A stretch of DNA of 64,000 bases, from NCBI RefSeq assembly GCF_019929665.1, contig NZ_JAHZPZ010000001.1, positions 434,001 through 498,000 on the forward strand. The letters are read 5' to 3'. Numbering within the stretch: position 1 is the stretch's first letter; each line of letters starts with the position of its first letter. Below, in pieces: positions 51,733 to 61,762 of the stretch. The notes beneath the pieces were generated by a model. It had not been told where the DNA came from. It did not search any database and saw nothing but the letters and a program-made list of their open reading frames with translations. The position numbers and the translations under genes were made by a program. This stretch comes from Streptococcus infantis (lineage in GTDB: Bacteria > Bacillota > Bacilli > Lactobacillales > Streptococcaceae).

Positions 51733-53817
51733 ATGAAAAAGATATTACTAGCAAGTACAATTGTTCTTTCCATAGCCGGGATTTCTAAAACAACTGTATT
51801 AGCAGAGGAAAACCAAGCTACAAACAAAGTACAAAGTTCAGAAAAAACTGTAGCAAATGCAACGAGTAAGGAAGCTAAAGAGAAAAAGCAAGCTCAAGGT
51901 CAAGAACAGGGCGATAAACAGAATCAGAACGAAACACAAAACAAGGCAGAAAAAGATTCTTCTCAATCTACACAGAAACAAGAAACAGCCCTTACCAAGA
52001 ATAACTCTTCAACAGAAGAAATTACTGAAGAGGTCAACAAAGAAGGTTGGCAAAAAGAGAATGGTCAATGGCGTTATTATGAAAATAAAAAGGATGTCAA
52101 AAATTGGAAGAAGATTGCTGGAGTTTGGTATTATTTTAACCACGATGGTATCATGCTTAGCAATACAGTTTATGATGACTATCTCTTTAATAAAAGTGGT
52201 GCTATGGTTGAAACTTCTTGGGTAAAAATAGATGAGAAGTGGTATTATGCCACAGAATCAGGAAAGATTATCCGCAACAAATGGGAAAAAATTAACGGTT
52301 CATGGTATCGTTTTGATGAAACTGGTATCATGTTAAGCAAAACCATTTATAATGACTATCTTCTTCAGACTAGCGGTGCTATGGCTGAAAAAGATTGGGT
52401 AAAAATGGATAAAAAGTGGTACTATGCCACAGAATCAGGAAAGATTATCCGCAACAAATGGGAAAAAATTAACGGTTCATGGTATCGTTTTGATGAAACT
52501 GGTATCATGTTAAGTAAAACCATTTATAATGACTATCTTCTTCAGACTAGCGGTGCTATGGCTGAAAAGAACTGGGTAAAAATTGATGAAAAGTGGTACT
52601 ATGCTACTGATTCAGGTAAAGTCGTTCGTAATAAATGGGAAAAGATTAATAGCTCTTGGTACTTATTTGACAAAGACGGGGTCATGTTGAGTAGTCAATG
52701 GAAAGATAAATACTACCTAAAAGAGAGTGGCGCCATGGCTCAAAACGAATGGTTCTTTGATAAAAAATACAATAGTTGGTTCTATTTAAAATCAGATGGT
52801 TCTTATGCTGAAAACCAATGGCAAGGGTCCTACTATCTCAAATCATATGGTTATATGGCCAAGAATGAGTGGATCTTTGATAAGAGTTACAATGCTTGGT
52901 ATTATCTAAAAGAAGATGGACTATATGCTACTGGAACACTCAAAATCAATGGGAAAAATTATAGCTTTGAAAATAACGGGAAGTGGATCTCTAATCTATC
53001 TACTTATTATAAAGTAAAACCAATAACAGCCTATGTTTATAGTGCTTCTGGAGCTAGACTTAGCTATATTTCCCAAGGTACTATAGTTGCTGTTTCTGAC
53101 ACAGAATCTCAAGGTGACAGACTCCCAGTCCAAATTTCTGGACTTTCAGGTTTTATGAATAAGAGTGACCTTGTAGCTGTTAACACTAATAATGAGTTTA
53201 TCCCTCATTACACAAGCGATGGTCGTTATCTTTATCACGAGTTATCACCTTATACCAGTGTTCGTGTAGCACCTCATAGTTCATCGATGGCTATTGGTAC
53301 AAAATACTATTCAGCAGATGGCGTTAACTTTGAGAACTTTAAAGTTGAGAACCCATTCCTCTATAGAGATCTAAGAAAGCCAACAAATTATACAGCAGAA
53401 GAATTGAATAAGGTATATTCTCTTATGAATATTCAGGGCAGCCGCCTTGCAGGTAAAGGAGAGGTCTTCAAAGAAGCGGAGAAACGTTATCAGGTGAATG
53501 CACTCTATCTCATGGCTCACAGTGCTCTAGAAAGTGCATGGGGACGAAGTCAGATTGCAAAAGATAAGAATAACTTCTTTGGTATTGCTGCCTATGATAC
53601 AACTCCATATGATTCAGCTAAAAGCTTTGACGATGTTGATAAGGGTATCTTAGGTGCAGCCAAGTGGATTCGCGAAAATTACATCGATAATGGGAGAACA
53701 CACCTAGGAAATAAATCATCAGGTATGAATGTCCTTTATGCTTCAGATCCATATTGGGGAGAAAAAATTGCCAGCATTATGATGACAATCAATAGTAAAC
53801 TTGGTGAAAAAGATTAA
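51733..53817 (+). CDS. lytB: choline-binding endo-beta-N-acetylglucosaminidase LytB
   Basis: 694 residues, secreted. The signal peptide ends near VLA-EE (residue 24). A Lys/Gln/Glu-rich region runs from 25 to about 100. Choline-binding repeats follow at about 105-425, with units such as GWQKENGQWRYYE and WYYATESGKIIRNKW. An SH3-like region covers about 430-545, and the C-terminal GH73 glucosaminidase has catalytic Glu600 in HSALESAWGRSQ. LytB separates daughter cells at the septum. Binding to choline on teichoic acid marks a mitis-group host. Residues about 172-230 are duplicated almost exactly. Confidence 0.93.
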   Translation: MKKILLASTIVLSIAGISKTTVLAEENQATNKVQSSEKTVANATSKEAKEKKQAQGQEQGDKQNQNETQNKAEKDSSQSTQKQETALTKNNSSTEEITEEVNKEGWQKENGQWRYYENKKDVKNWKKIAGVWYYFNHDGIMLSNTVYDDYLFNKSGAMVETSWVKIDEKWYYATESGKIIRNKWEKINGSWYRFDETGIMLSKTIYNDYLLQTSGAMAEKDWVKMDKKWYYATESGKIIRNKWEKINGSWYRFDETGIMLSKTIYNDYLLQTSGAMAEKNWVKIDEKWYYATDSGKVVRNKWEKINSSWYLFDKDGVMLSSQWKDKYYLKESGAMAQNEWFFDKKYNSWFYLKSDGSYAENQWQGSYYLKSYGYMAKNEWIFDKSYNAWYYLKEDGLYATGTLKINGKNYSFENNGKWISNLSTYYKVKPITAYVYSASGARLSYISQGTIVAVSDTESQGDRLPVQISGLSGFMNKSDLVAVNTNNEFIPHYTSDGRYLYHELSPYTSVRVAPHSSSMAIGTKYYSADGVNFENFKVENPFLYRDLRKPTNYTAEELNKVYSLMNIQGSRLAGKGEVFKEAEKRYQVNALYLMAHSALESAWGRSQIAKDKNNFFGIAAYDTTPYDSAKSFDDVDKGILGAAKWIRENYIDNGRTHLGNKSSGMNVLYASDPYWGEKIASIMMTINSKLGEKD
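52247..52571 (+). repeat. 177-bp tandem duplication within lytB
   Basis: A unit of about 148 identical bases starts at 52247 and again at 52424, period 177 bp (59 codons). I find one difference over that stretch (C at 52338, T at 52515). The 30-base remainder of each unit has diverged. The near-identity suggests a recent in-frame duplication or gene conversion. Confidence 0.85.
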
Positions 53818-53823
53818 ATATTT

Positions 53824-53860
53824 TAAAATCGATAACTATAAAAAGGTTATCGATTTTTTA
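53824..53860 (+). terminator. lytB terminator
   Basis: AAAATCGATAAC and GTTATCGATTTT form a 12-bp perfect stem, followed by more T. Confidence 0.92.
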
Positions 53861-53874
53861 TTAATCAGAAATAT

Positions 53875-53906
53875 AAAAAAGAATTTACTCATTAAAAGTA
53901 AATCCT
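53875..53906 (-). terminator. terminator of the LPXTG protein gene
   Basis: Minus-strand GGATTTACT and AGTAAATTC pair with one mismatch and are followed by T6. Confidence 0.7.
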
Positions 53907-53916
53907 TTTCAAGTTT

Positions 53917-55848
53917 CTAATTTATCTTAGTCTTTTTTGACTTATGCAAGAATGCTACTAGGACTATTGATGAAATTAGAGTTACAGCCCCAATGATTGT
54001 AATCAATGTTCCTTTACTTTCACCTGTATTTGGAAGCCCTGGCTTGTCTTCCGTAGTTGTTGTTTCGGAAGTTGATGAAGGAGTTGTAGTTGCTTCAGTA
54101 GTAGTTGCTTCAGTAGTAGTTACCGAAGTTGTAGGAGCTTCTGTTGTTGTAGGAGCTTCTGTCGTTGTGGGAGCTTCTGTTGTTGTAGGAGCTTCTGTTG
54201 TTGTAGGAGCTTCTGTCGTTGTAGGAGCTTCTGTTGTTGTAGGCGCTTCAGTAGTAGTTACAGAAGTCGTAGTAGGAGCTTCTGTTGTTGTAGGAGCTTC
54301 TGTTGTTGTAGGAGCTTCTGTTGTTGTAGGAGCTTCTGTTGTTGTAGGCGCTTCTGTTGTTGTAGGAGCTTCTGTCGTTGTAGGAGCTTCTGTTGTTGTA
54401 GGCGCTTCTGTTGTTGTAGGCGCTTCTGTTGTTGTAGGAGCTTCTGTTGTTGTAGGCGCTTCTGTTGTTGTAGTCGTGGTTGTAGGTGCCTCTGTTGTTG
54501 TAGTCGTGGTTGTAGGTGCTTCAGTTGTAGTAGTCGTTGTAGTTGTTGTGGTTGTTTCTTCCTTCGGATTCACAATCGTTTTTGTTACTGAATAATCAGC
54601 TCCAAAATCTTCAACGTTAACTTCAGTATCCGCTTCTTTGATGATATAACCTGATGGTGCTTCAACTTCAGTGATGGTGTATTTATCTTTTAACAGTTTG
54701 TTAACAGCAATATTACCATTATCATCTGATACAAACTCACCAATAACTTGATTATTAGCTTGACGAACTACTTTAAATTTAGCGCCCTTAAGTGGTTGAT
54801 TCGCCTCATCGACTTTATGGATATTGATTGAGTAAACATAACCAACACCAGCACCACCAGGAATTTGAACGGCAGCAGCATTAATTACGTTCTTGTTTTC
54901 AATACCTAGGCCTTTAAGCGTTGCTTCATTTCTCAAGACTTCACGATCTACAGGGTCATAATTTAGACGAACTTTATAAGAAATACGATATTGGTCTTCT
55001 TCTGTAATGTCCCCTAATTCAATAACGAAAGATTGTCCATCTTCGCTAATTGTAATCTTGTGTTGGTCTGTTACATCAACACGGTTTGAGAATACCCATT
55101 CACCGGTATCGTAAGAGAATTTACCTTTAATAATTTTAATACTATCCTTTTCGTAAGAAGCATTGGTAAATTGCAAGTGATCCTCAAGTGTAACATTCTT
55201 AATATTTTGTTTTGTACGATTGACAGAAATTGTGTATTGGATCTCTCTTTGGTCTCCACTGTTAACCCAGCTAGTCTTTGTTAAAAGATAAGGATTTCCG
55301 TCTCCGATACCTTTAAATGTTATCTTTCCAGCAGGTTTTGTTTCCTTGTTTATCGTGATTTCAATTGGAATTTCTCCTTGTTGTGGGTGTTTTTTGAAAT
55401 CGACACGAGCATAGAAGAAGAAAGATCCGTTTGTGTCAGAGTATTTTTCAACATAATCCGTATAAGTCAAAGAAATGGACTTGTTATCTGCACTCACTTT
55501 GGCATGTGCGATAATCTCATTTGTTTTGATATCCTTAATATCGAATGATTGTGAAGTAATCATCAAAGCGTCTGGTACAGATATAACGGTAGTATCCCCT
55601 GCTTTGACATTTTTATTTTTTAAATCAAAATTTGCAGTGATAAGGAATGTAGCCCATTGCTCTAAATCCCAATTTAAATCTCCACCTTCGTTATTCGTTA
55701 CTTTAACATTTGTGATTGTATCCACAAATTTTCCAGATACTGAAACCTCAGTGGTTTCAGCAAATGTTTTATTCAAACTAAATACAAAGACAGTTGTCAA
55801 TATGCAAATAATAAAAGAAAAGATTCCCAATTTCTTTTTGTTATTCAT
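53917..55848 (-). CDS. LPXTG-anchored adhesin with CnaB domain and Thr-Glu-Ala-Pro repeat stalk
   Basis: 643 residues. The signal peptide ends near TFAE (residue 31). Two Ig-like adhesin domains of the fibrinogen/collagen-binding type (about 32-330) follow, then a CnaB/SpaA-like domain (about 345-425, with PLKGAKFKV, YTITEVEAPSGY). A repeat stalk of APTTTE units runs from about 430 to 590. The sortase signal LPNTG starts at residue 605, followed by a hydrophobic helix and KKTK. Binding target unknown; host matrix proteins are typical for this architecture. Single gene convergent with lytB. Confidence 0.9.
   Translation of the reverse strand: MNNKKKLGIFSFIICILTTVFVFSLNKTFAETTEVSVSGKFVDTITNVKVTNNEGGDLNWDLEQWATFLITANFDLKNKNVKAGDTTVISVPDALMITSQSFDIKDIKTNEIIAHAKVSADNKSISLTYTDYVEKYSDTNGSFFFYARVDFKKHPQQGEIPIEITINKETKPAGKITFKGIGDGNPYLLTKTSWVNSGDQREIQYTISVNRTKQNIKNVTLEDHLQFTNASYEKDSIKIIKGKFSYDTGEWVFSNRVDVTDQHKITISEDGQSFVIELGDITEEDQYRISYKVRLNYDPVDREVLRNEATLKGLGIENKNVINAAAVQIPGGAGVGYVYSINIHKVDEANQPLKGAKFKVVRQANNQVIGEFVSDDNGNIAVNKLLKDKYTITEVEAPSGYIIKEADTEVNVEDFGADYSVTKTIVNPKEETTTTTTTTTTTEAPTTTTTTTEAPTTTTTTTEAPTTTEAPTTTEAPTTTEAPTTTEAPTTTEAPTTTEAPTTTEAPTTTEAPTTTEAPTTTEAPTTTSVTTTEAPTTTEAPTTTEAPTTTEAPTTTEAPTTTEAPTTTEAPTTSVTTTEATTTEATTTPSSTSETTTTEDKPGLPNTGESKGTLITIIGAVTLISSIVLVAFLHKSKKTKIN
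54060..54555 (-). repeat. short tandem repeats encoding the TTTEAP stalk
   Basis: Dozens of base repeats, mostly 18 bp (plus-strand GGAGCTTCTGTTGTTGTA) with a few 15- or 33-bp variants such as those encoding TTSVTTTEAP. Copies differ mainly at one synonymous base (GGA/GGC, GTT/GTC), so the array grew recently and should vary in length between strains. Confidence 0.9.
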
Positions 55849-56264
55849 TATTATCCTTCCCTTTTGTTAGATTGGTATTCTTAAGATACAAAAAAATATT
55901 GTACTTTAAGTAATACTCCCTGAATCAATTATTTTATATAGGATGATTTTATAGACACCCTTATTGTTGCCCTCCTCCTAGTCTATTACTAAAACTATCC
56001 TATAGGTGAATTATATCACAATGAGGAGTGTAAGACAAATAATAATATAAAATAGTAAGATATTTCCGACAAATTTCCAAAAAAATAAAAAGATTGTTCA
56101 TTTTTTACAAACTTTTTAAAAGATTTAACCTATACTGAGTTAAAAATTTAGTTAGGATATGAACTAAGTTTCAGAAATAAGATGTTCAATATGATATACT
56201 TAGAGCTAAGGATTGTGAAGATATTTTAACAACCATTATTTGGAAACTTTAGGATACTATACTT
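55849..56264. other. AT-rich intergenic region between the adhesin gene and the HAD gene
   Basis: 416 bases without a gene. For the adhesin (-): AAGGAT ribosome site, a possible TACAAT -10 (55898-55903) and TTGATT -35 (55923-55928, spacer 19). For the HAD gene (+): TGATATACT extended -10 ending at 56200. Between them, ATAGGAT (about 55939) and ATCCTAT (about 55998) are inverted copies around a CCTCCTCCTAG tract. No supported reading frame. Confidence 0.5.
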
Positions 56265-56957
56265 ATGACTTATAATTTTCTACTTTTCGACCTCGACCAT
56301 ACCTTGCTCGATTTTGATGCTGCCGAGGATGTGGCTTTAACGCAACTTCTAAAAGAAGAAGGTGTTGAGGATATTCAAGCCTATAAAGATTATTACGTTC
56401 CAATGAACAAGTCTCTCTGGAAGGATTTGGAAGAGAAAAAGATAACCAAACAAGAACTAGTCAACACACGTTTTTCTCGTTTATTTGCTCATTTTGAAAT
56501 TGAAAAGGATGGCGTATACTTAGCTGAACGTTATCAGTTTTATTTAGCTCAACAGGGGCAGGTATTTTCTGGGGCCATGGAACTCTTAGATAGCCTTATT
56601 GATCGTGGTTATGAACTCTATGCTGCCACCAACGGGATAACTACAATTCAGACAGGTCGCATGGCTCAATCAGGTCTTGCTCCCTATTTCAATCAAGTCT
56701 TTATCTCAGAGCAGTTGCAAACGCAAAAACCTGATGCACTATTCTATGAAAAAAAAGGTCAGCAGATTGCTGGATTTAGTAAAGAAAAGGCGCTGATGAT
56801 TGGAGATTCTCTAACCGCCGATATCCAAGGTGGCAATAATGCAGGGATTGACACAATCTGGTACAATCCTCATCACCTGGAAAATCACACACAAGCCCAG
56901 CCAACTTACGAAGTTGACTCTTATCAGGCTCTGCTAGAACTCTTAGATAAACTGTAA
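56265..56957 (+). CDS. YjjG-family noncanonical pyrimidine nucleotidase (HAD)
   Basis: 230-residue HAD phosphatase. Motif I is LLFDLDHTLLDFD (Asp9 and Asp11 region), motif II AATNGI, Lys in QKPDALFYEK and motif IV MIGDSLTADIQGG. The YjjG/YfnB subfamily dephosphorylates non-canonical pyrimidine nucleotides, protecting the nucleotide pool. It is followed by a terminator, so it is separate from the ung cluster. Confidence 0.9.
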   Translation: MTYNFLLFDLDHTLLDFDAAEDVALTQLLKEEGVEDIQAYKDYYVPMNKSLWKDLEEKKITKQELVNTRFSRLFAHFEIEKDGVYLAERYQFYLAQQGQVFSGAMELLDSLIDRGYELYAATNGITTIQTGRMAQSGLAPYFNQVFISEQLQTQKPDALFYEKKGQQIAGFSKEKALMIGDSLTADIQGGNNAGIDTIWYNPHHLENHTQAQPTYEVDSYQALLELLDKL

Positions 56958-56986
56958 AAAGTGGTTTCAATAGCCACTTTTTGCTA
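56956..56986 (+). terminator. terminator after the HAD nucleotidase gene
   Basis: AAAAAGTGG and CCACTTTTT pair around a 9-base loop. Confidence 0.88.
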
Positions 56987-57021
56987 TAATAGAGGCAGTA
57001 AAAATGAAGGAATAGTAAACG

Positions 57022-57777
57022 ATGTCAAGACTAGAACTTTCTCTTTATGAACCATTGTATACACTAAAGGAAGTTGATCAAAATATCTGGATAGCAGATG
57101 GTGACTTGATACAAATGGACTTGAAGGTCTTCAAACTTCCTTTTCAGACACGTATGACAGTGATAAAGTTAAACGATGGAAAACTCTGGATTCATTCTCC
57201 TATTGCGCCAAATGAGGAGCTCTTTACTGAACTGGATGCTTTGGGCAAAGTCGCTTACCTGATTTCACCAAATAAGATTCACTACGCCTATATTGCAGGT
57301 TGGAAAAAAAGATATCCTTATGCACAAGCATGGTCTAGTCCAGGAGTTGAAGAGAGAGCAAAAAGTCAGAATGTCAAGGTGGAATTTGATGCTCCCTTAA
57401 CAGATAAGGCTCCTGAATTATGGTCTGATGAGATTGATCAACTCATTTTTAAGGGAAGTTCAGTCATTGAAGAGGTGGTGTTTTTTCATAAATCAACTAA
57501 AACACTAATTGTAACGGACCTTATAGAGAATTTTGAACCAGAAAAGATAGCTAGTCCAATCCGAAGAAAAATTTATCGTTTAGCTCGTGTAACAGCCCCT
57601 GATGGTCAAACTCCTATTGACTATCGGATGACTTTTTTAGGAAGACAAAGGGAAGCAAAGGTTTCCTTTTCCCTTATGTTAAACTGGAAACCGGATAAAA
57701 TCATACTTGCACATGGTTTATGCTTTTTTAAAAATGGTACGGATGAATTAAGACGTGCTTTTAGATGGATACGATAA
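57022..57777 (+). CDS. DUF4336 domain protein
   Basis: 251 residues. The N terminus ([20 protein letters not shown]) and the [13 protein letters not shown] segment fit DUF4336, a family related to the metallo-beta-lactamase fold but without the full zinc-ligand HxHxDH motif. Function unknown. It begins the group DUF4336-ung-mutX-pyrC; its stop lies about 12 bases before the ung start. Confidence 0.8.
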   Translation: MSRLELSLYEPLYTLKEVDQNIWIADGDLIQMDLKVFKLPFQTRMTVIKLNDGKLWIHSPIAPNEELFTELDALGKVAYLISPNKIHYAYIAGWKKRYPYAQAWSSPGVEERAKSQNVKVEFDAPLTDKAPELWSDEIDQLIFKGSSVIEEVVFFHKSTKTLIVTDLIENFEPEKIASPIRRKIYRLARVTAPDGQTPIDYRMTFLGRQREAKVSFSLMLNWKPDKIILAHGLCFFKNGTDELRRAFRWIR

Positions 57778-57788
57778 AGGAGAGAAAG

Positions 57789-58442
57789 ATGCAACACTCA
57801 TCTTGGCACGCCTTGATTAAGGAGCAATTACCGGAAGGTTATTTTGGGAAAATCAATCACTTTATGGAACAGGTTTATGCACAAGAAACTGTCTATCCAG
57901 CAAAGGAAAAGGTTTTTCAGGCTCTTTTGACAACTCCTCTTGAAGAGGTTAAAGTGGTGATTCTTGGTCAGGATCCTTATCATGGTCCTGGTCAGGCTCA
58001 AGGTTTGAGTTTTTCTGTTCCAGATAATATCCCAGCACCTCCTTCTTTGCAAAATATTTTAAAAGAACTTGCTGATGATATTGGAGTTAAAGCATCCCAT
58101 GATTTGACAGCTTGGGCTGAGCAGGGAGTTTTACTTCTCAATGCTTGTCTTACAGTTCCTGCTGGGAAGGCCAATGGTCATGCTGGTCAGATATGGGAGC
58201 CTTTCACGGATGCCGTGATTAAGGTTGTCAATAATTTAGATAGACCAGTAGTATTTGTTCTCTGGGGTGCTTATGCACGCAAGAAAAAATCATTGGTGAC
58301 CAATCCTAAGCATCTGATTATTGAATCAGCTCACCCGAGTCCCCTTTCCGTTTACAGAGGATTTTGGAGTTCCAAGCCTTTTTCCAAGGCCAATACATTC
58401 TTAACAGAGACAGGACAAGAGCCGATTAATTGGCTTAGATAA
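57789..58442 (+). CDS. ung: uracil-DNA glycosylase
   Basis: 217-residue family 1 UDG that removes uracil from DNA. Catalytic motif [13 protein letters not shown] (Asp in DPYH) and the minor-groove loop HPSPLS are intact. The frame opens at 57765 inside the previous gene, but the ATG at 57789 after AAAGGAGAGAAAG gives the expected start [11 protein letters not shown]. Followed by mutX nine bases later. Confidence 0.97.
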   Translation: MQHSSWHALIKEQLPEGYFGKINHFMEQVYAQETVYPAKEKVFQALLTTPLEEVKVVILGQDPYHGPGQAQGLSFSVPDNIPAPPSLQNILKELADDIGVKASHDLTAWAEQGVLLLNACLTVPAGKANGHAGQIWEPFTDAVIKVVNNLDRPVVFVLWGAYARKKKSLVTNPKHLIIESAHPSPLSVYRGFWSSKPFSKANTFLTETGQEPINWLR

Positions 58443-58451
58443 GGAGAGAAT

Positions 58452-58916
58452 ATGCCCCAGTTAGCGACGATTTGCTACATTGATAATGGAAAAGAACTGC
58501 TCATGCTTCATCGCAATAAAAAGCCTAATGATGTCCATGAAGGAAAATGGATCGGTGTAGGTGGAAAGTTAGAGCGTGGAGAAACTCCACAAGAATGTGC
58601 GGCCCGCGAGATTTTAGAAGAAACAGGATTGAAGGCTAAGCCAGTCCTCAAAGGTGTAATAACCTTTCCTGAGTTCACACCGGACTTAGACTGGTACACC
58701 TATGTGTTTAAGGTGACGGAGTTTGAGGGTGATTTAATTGACTGCAATGAAGGGACTTTAGAATGGGTTCCTTATGATGAGGTTTTAAGCAAACCAACCT
58801 GGGAAGGAGACCACACCTTCGTAGAGTGGCTTTTAGAAGATAAACCATTCTTTTCAGCAAAGTTTGTTTATGATGGTGATAAGTTATTGGATACCCAAGT
58901 GGATTTCTACGAATAA
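58452..58916 (+). CDS. mutX: 8-oxo-dGTP diphosphatase MutX (NUDIX)
   Basis: 154 residues. The NUDIX box has GVGGKLERGETPQE and AAREILEETG, complete. It hydrolyses oxidised dGTP and so prevents mutations, which fits its place next to ung. In pneumococcus the same gene is called mutX. AAGGAGAG precedes the ATG. Confidence 0.92.
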   Translation: MPQLATICYIDNGKELLMLHRNKKPNDVHEGKWIGVGGKLERGETPQECAAREILEETGLKAKPVLKGVITFPEFTPDLDWYTYVFKVTEFEGDLIDCNEGTLEWVPYDEVLSKPTWEGDHTFVEWLLEDKPFFSAKFVYDGDKLLDTQVDFYE

Positions 58917-58928
58917 AGGAGAAAGCAG

Positions 58929-60197
58929 ATGTTACTAATTAAAAATGGTCGAGTAATGGATCCTAAGTCTGGTTTGGATCAAGTGTGTGATGTCTTGGTT
59001 GAAGACGGTAAAATTGTCAAAATTGCACCACAAATTAGTGAAAAAGGTGCAGAGGTCATTAATGCAACTGGTCTTGTAGTTGCACCTGGTTTGGTGGATA
59101 TCCATGTTCATTTCCGTGAACCTGGTCAAACTCATAAAGAAGACATTCATACAGGTGCACTAGCAGCTGCAGCTGGTGGTTTTACGACAGTTGTCATGAT
59201 GGCTAATACCAATCCAACCATCTCCGATGTTGAGACTTTGCAGGAAGTTCTTCAATCTGCGGCAAAGGAAAAAATTAATGTTAAGTCTATAGCAACGATT
59301 ACCAAGAACTTTAATGGCCAAGACTTGACTGACTTTAAGGCGCTTTTAGAAGCTGGAGCCGTTGGTTTTTCAGATGATGGTATTCCGCTTGAAAGCAGTA
59401 AAGTGGTCAAGGAAGCTATGGAAGAGGCTAAAAAACTCAACACCTTTATCAGCTTACACGAGGAAGATCCTGGTCTGAATGGTACGCTAGGTTTTAATGA
59501 AAATATTGCTAAAGAACACTTCCATATTTGTGGCGCTACAGGGGTTGCAGAGTATGCAATGATTGCACGTGATGTTATGATCGCCTATGCAACAAAAGCC
59601 CATGTTCATATCCAGCACTTATCCAAGGAAGAAAGTGTTAAGGTTGTGGAGTTCGCTCAAGGTTTGGGAGCAAACGTAACTGCAGAAGTAGCACCGCAAC
59701 ATTTCTCTAAAACTGAAGCGCTTCTCTTGACTAAGGGAAGTAATGCTAAGATGAATCCACCACTTCGATTGGAGTCAGACCGCTTGGCAGTTATCGAAGG
59801 TTTGAAATCAGGAGTCATTTCAGTAATTGCGACAGATCACGCGCCTCACCATGCTGATGAAAAGAATGTCGAGGATATCACAAAAGCTCCTTCAGGTATG
59901 ACAGGACTGGAAACTTCATTGTCACTTGGTTTAACTTACTTAGTCGAAGCTGGTGAGCTAGGCTTGATGGAATTATTAGAAAAAATGACTGTAAATCCAG
60001 CAAAATTGTATCATTTTGAAGCAGGTTATTTGGCTGAAAATGGTCCAGCTGATATTACCATTTTTGATGATAAAGCTGACCGAATTGTAGACACACATTT
60101 TGCTTCTAAAGCAGCTAATTCACCATTTATCGGTGAAACTTTAAAAGGGCAGGTAAAATACACTATTTGTAATGGACAGATTGTTTATAAAAACTAG
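58929..60197 (+). CDS. pyrC: dihydroorotase
   Basis: 422-residue metal-dependent amidohydrolase that closes the dihydroorotate ring in pyrimidine synthesis. Metal motif [11 protein letters not shown] (near residue 58), [15 protein letters not shown] and IATDHAPHH are present. It is a class I dihydroorotase. AAAGGAGAAAG precedes the ATG, 12 bases after mutX. No PyrR-type attenuator is seen nearby. Confidence 0.96.
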   Translation: MLLIKNGRVMDPKSGLDQVCDVLVEDGKIVKIAPQISEKGAEVINATGLVVAPGLVDIHVHFREPGQTHKEDIHTGALAAAAGGFTTVVMMANTNPTISDVETLQEVLQSAAKEKINVKSIATITKNFNGQDLTDFKALLEAGAVGFSDDGIPLESSKVVKEAMEEAKKLNTFISLHEEDPGLNGTLGFNENIAKEHFHICGATGVAEYAMIARDVMIAYATKAHVHIQHLSKEESVKVVEFAQGLGANVTAEVAPQHFSKTEALLLTKGSNAKMNPPLRLESDRLAVIEGLKSGVISVIATDHAPHHADEKNVEDITKAPSGMTGLETSLSLGLTYLVEAGELGLMELLEKMTVNPAKLYHFEAGYLAENGPADITIFDDKADRIVDTHFASKAANSPFIGETLKGQVKYTICNGQIVYKN

Positions 60198-60240
60198 ATG
60201 AAATACTGCTCTATAAAATTTAAATTTAGAGAGAGTCTGT

Positions 60241-61581
60241 ATGTATCCAACCCATCATTTTAAAGACAAGTTCATTTTATTTCTTAAGATTTTCTTCCCT
60301 ATTTTGGTTTATCAATTCGCAAATTATTCGGCTTCCTTTGTCGATACAACCATGACCGGCCAGTATAATACTATTGATTTAGCTGGTGTATCAATGGCTA
60401 CTAGCTTGTGGAATCCTTTCTTTACTTTTTTAACAGGTATTGTTTCTGCCTTAGTTCCTATAGTTGGGCATCATTTAGGACGTGGGAAAAAAGAAGAAGT
60501 GGCTTCTGATTTCTACCAGTTTCTTTATCTTTCGCTTGGCTTATCCATTTTTCTATTTGTTTTAGTTTTTCTGGTTGCTCCTCTAGTTCTAAATAATATG
60601 GGATTAGAAGCAACGGTAGCAAATATAGCAGTTCGTTATCTATGGTTTTTAGCAATAGGGATTATTCCTCTCTTACTCTTTAGTGTTATCCGTTCATTAC
60701 TGGATGCGCTTGGGTTAACAAGGTTGTCCATGTATTTGATGCTTTTATTGCTCCCTCTCAATAGTGGTTTTAACTATTTATTGATTTATGGTGCCTTTGG
60801 TTTTCCTGAGTTGGGAGGAGCTGGAGCGGGACTTGGGACCTCTATGGCTTATTGGGCCTTGTTGGGTATATCTATACTAGTACTTCTTAAACAAGAAAAA
60901 TTAAAAGAACTACATTTAGAAAACCGACTACCTTTAGATAAAAATAAAATAAAAGAAGCGATAAAACTGGGGTTGCCTATTGGTGGAACTGTTTTTGCAG
61001 AAGTTGCTATTTTTTCAGCCGTTGGCTTGATTATGGCGAAGTTTTCATCATTGATAATAGCTAGTCATCAGTCTGCTATGAACTTTTCATCTCTCATGTA
61101 CGCTTTTCCTATGAGCATTTCAACAGCAATGGCTATTGTTGTTTCTTACGAAGTTGGTGCTAAACGTCTAGGGGATGCTAAAAAATACATAAAAATTGGA
61201 CGACTATCAGCTATGGCATTCGCAATTTTAACACTTTCTTTTCTGTATGTTTTTAGAGAAAATGTTGCCAGTCTCTATGGTCATGATCCAGAGTTCGTTC
61301 AACTAACTGCTAGTTTTATGACCTATAGCTTATTTTTCCAGTTAGCTGATACATTTGCGGCACCATTACAAGGGATTTTACGAGGCTACAAAGATACTGT
61401 CATCCCTTTCTACCTTGGTATCCTTGGATACTGGGGAGTTGCTATACCTCTTGGTTTGTTTCTAGATTATTCAACAAATCTTGATGCTTATTCATATTGG
61501 ATAGGTCTTATCGTAAGTTTAGTTGTCAGCGGATTACTCTATCAGTGGCGTTTACAAGTTATTATGAAAAGATTCAAATAA
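60241..61581 (+). CDS. MATE-family efflux transporter
   Basis: 446 residues with twelve membrane helices in two MatE halves (about 15-175 and 240-400), joined by a loop near residue 230. Features include TMTGQYNTIDLAGV and GILRGYKDT. MATE proteins exchange cations for drugs or metabolites. Substrate unknown. It may be read with pyrC, since no terminator lies in the 43-base gap; AGAGAGAG precedes the ATG. Confidence 0.9.
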   Translation: MYPTHHFKDKFILFLKIFFPILVYQFANYSASFVDTTMTGQYNTIDLAGVSMATSLWNPFFTFLTGIVSALVPIVGHHLGRGKKEEVASDFYQFLYLSLGLSIFLFVLVFLVAPLVLNNMGLEATVANIAVRYLWFLAIGIIPLLLFSVIRSLLDALGLTRLSMYLMLLLLPLNSGFNYLLIYGAFGFPELGGAGAGLGTSMAYWALLGISILVLLKQEKLKELHLENRLPLDKNKIKEAIKLGLPIGGTVFAEVAIFSAVGLIMAKFSSLIIASHQSAMNFSSLMYAFPMSISTAMAIVVSYEVGAKRLGDAKKYIKIGRLSAMAFAILTLSFLYVFRENVASLYGHDPEFVQLTASFMTYSLFFQLADTFAAPLQGILRGYKDTVIPFYLGILGYWGVAIPLGLFLDYSTNLDAYSYWIGLIVSLVVSGLLYQWRLQVIMKRFK

Positions 61582-61632
61582 TTTGTTGAAAATATCCATG
61601 GAAATCAGTTTGTGAAATAGCCATTTTACATA

Positions 61633-61668
61633 ATGAAAAGTCTTGATTTCAGTGACTTTTCTTTTTTT
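61633..61668 (+). terminator. terminator after the MATE gene
   Basis: GAAAAGTC and GACTTTTC pair and are followed by T7. Confidence 0.85.
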
Positions 61669-61697
61669 ATATTGTGAAAAAATATCAAGCATAATCT

Positions 61698-61726
61698 TTG
61701 ACTATAGTTAACCTATAAGTTAGAAT
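61698..61726 (+). promoter_or_regulatory. aco operon promoter
   Basis: TTGACT (61698-61703), 17-bp spacer, TAGAAT (61721-61726), 37 bases before acoA. Confidence 0.75.
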
Positions 61727-61762
61727 AGAACTATAAGAAATTAAACTTAGAAAGGCAAGATT

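Noticed and set aside
54060..54555. CRISPR-like array
   Set aside because: The repeats are contiguous 18-bp coding units without unique spacers and lie inside a protein gene; no cas genes nearby.
53993..54595. 200-residue plus-strand open frame rich in VVVGAS
   Set aside because: It is antisense to the Thr-rich repeat stalk; the low-complexity pattern follows from the repeat codons, and no ribosome site or start context supports it.
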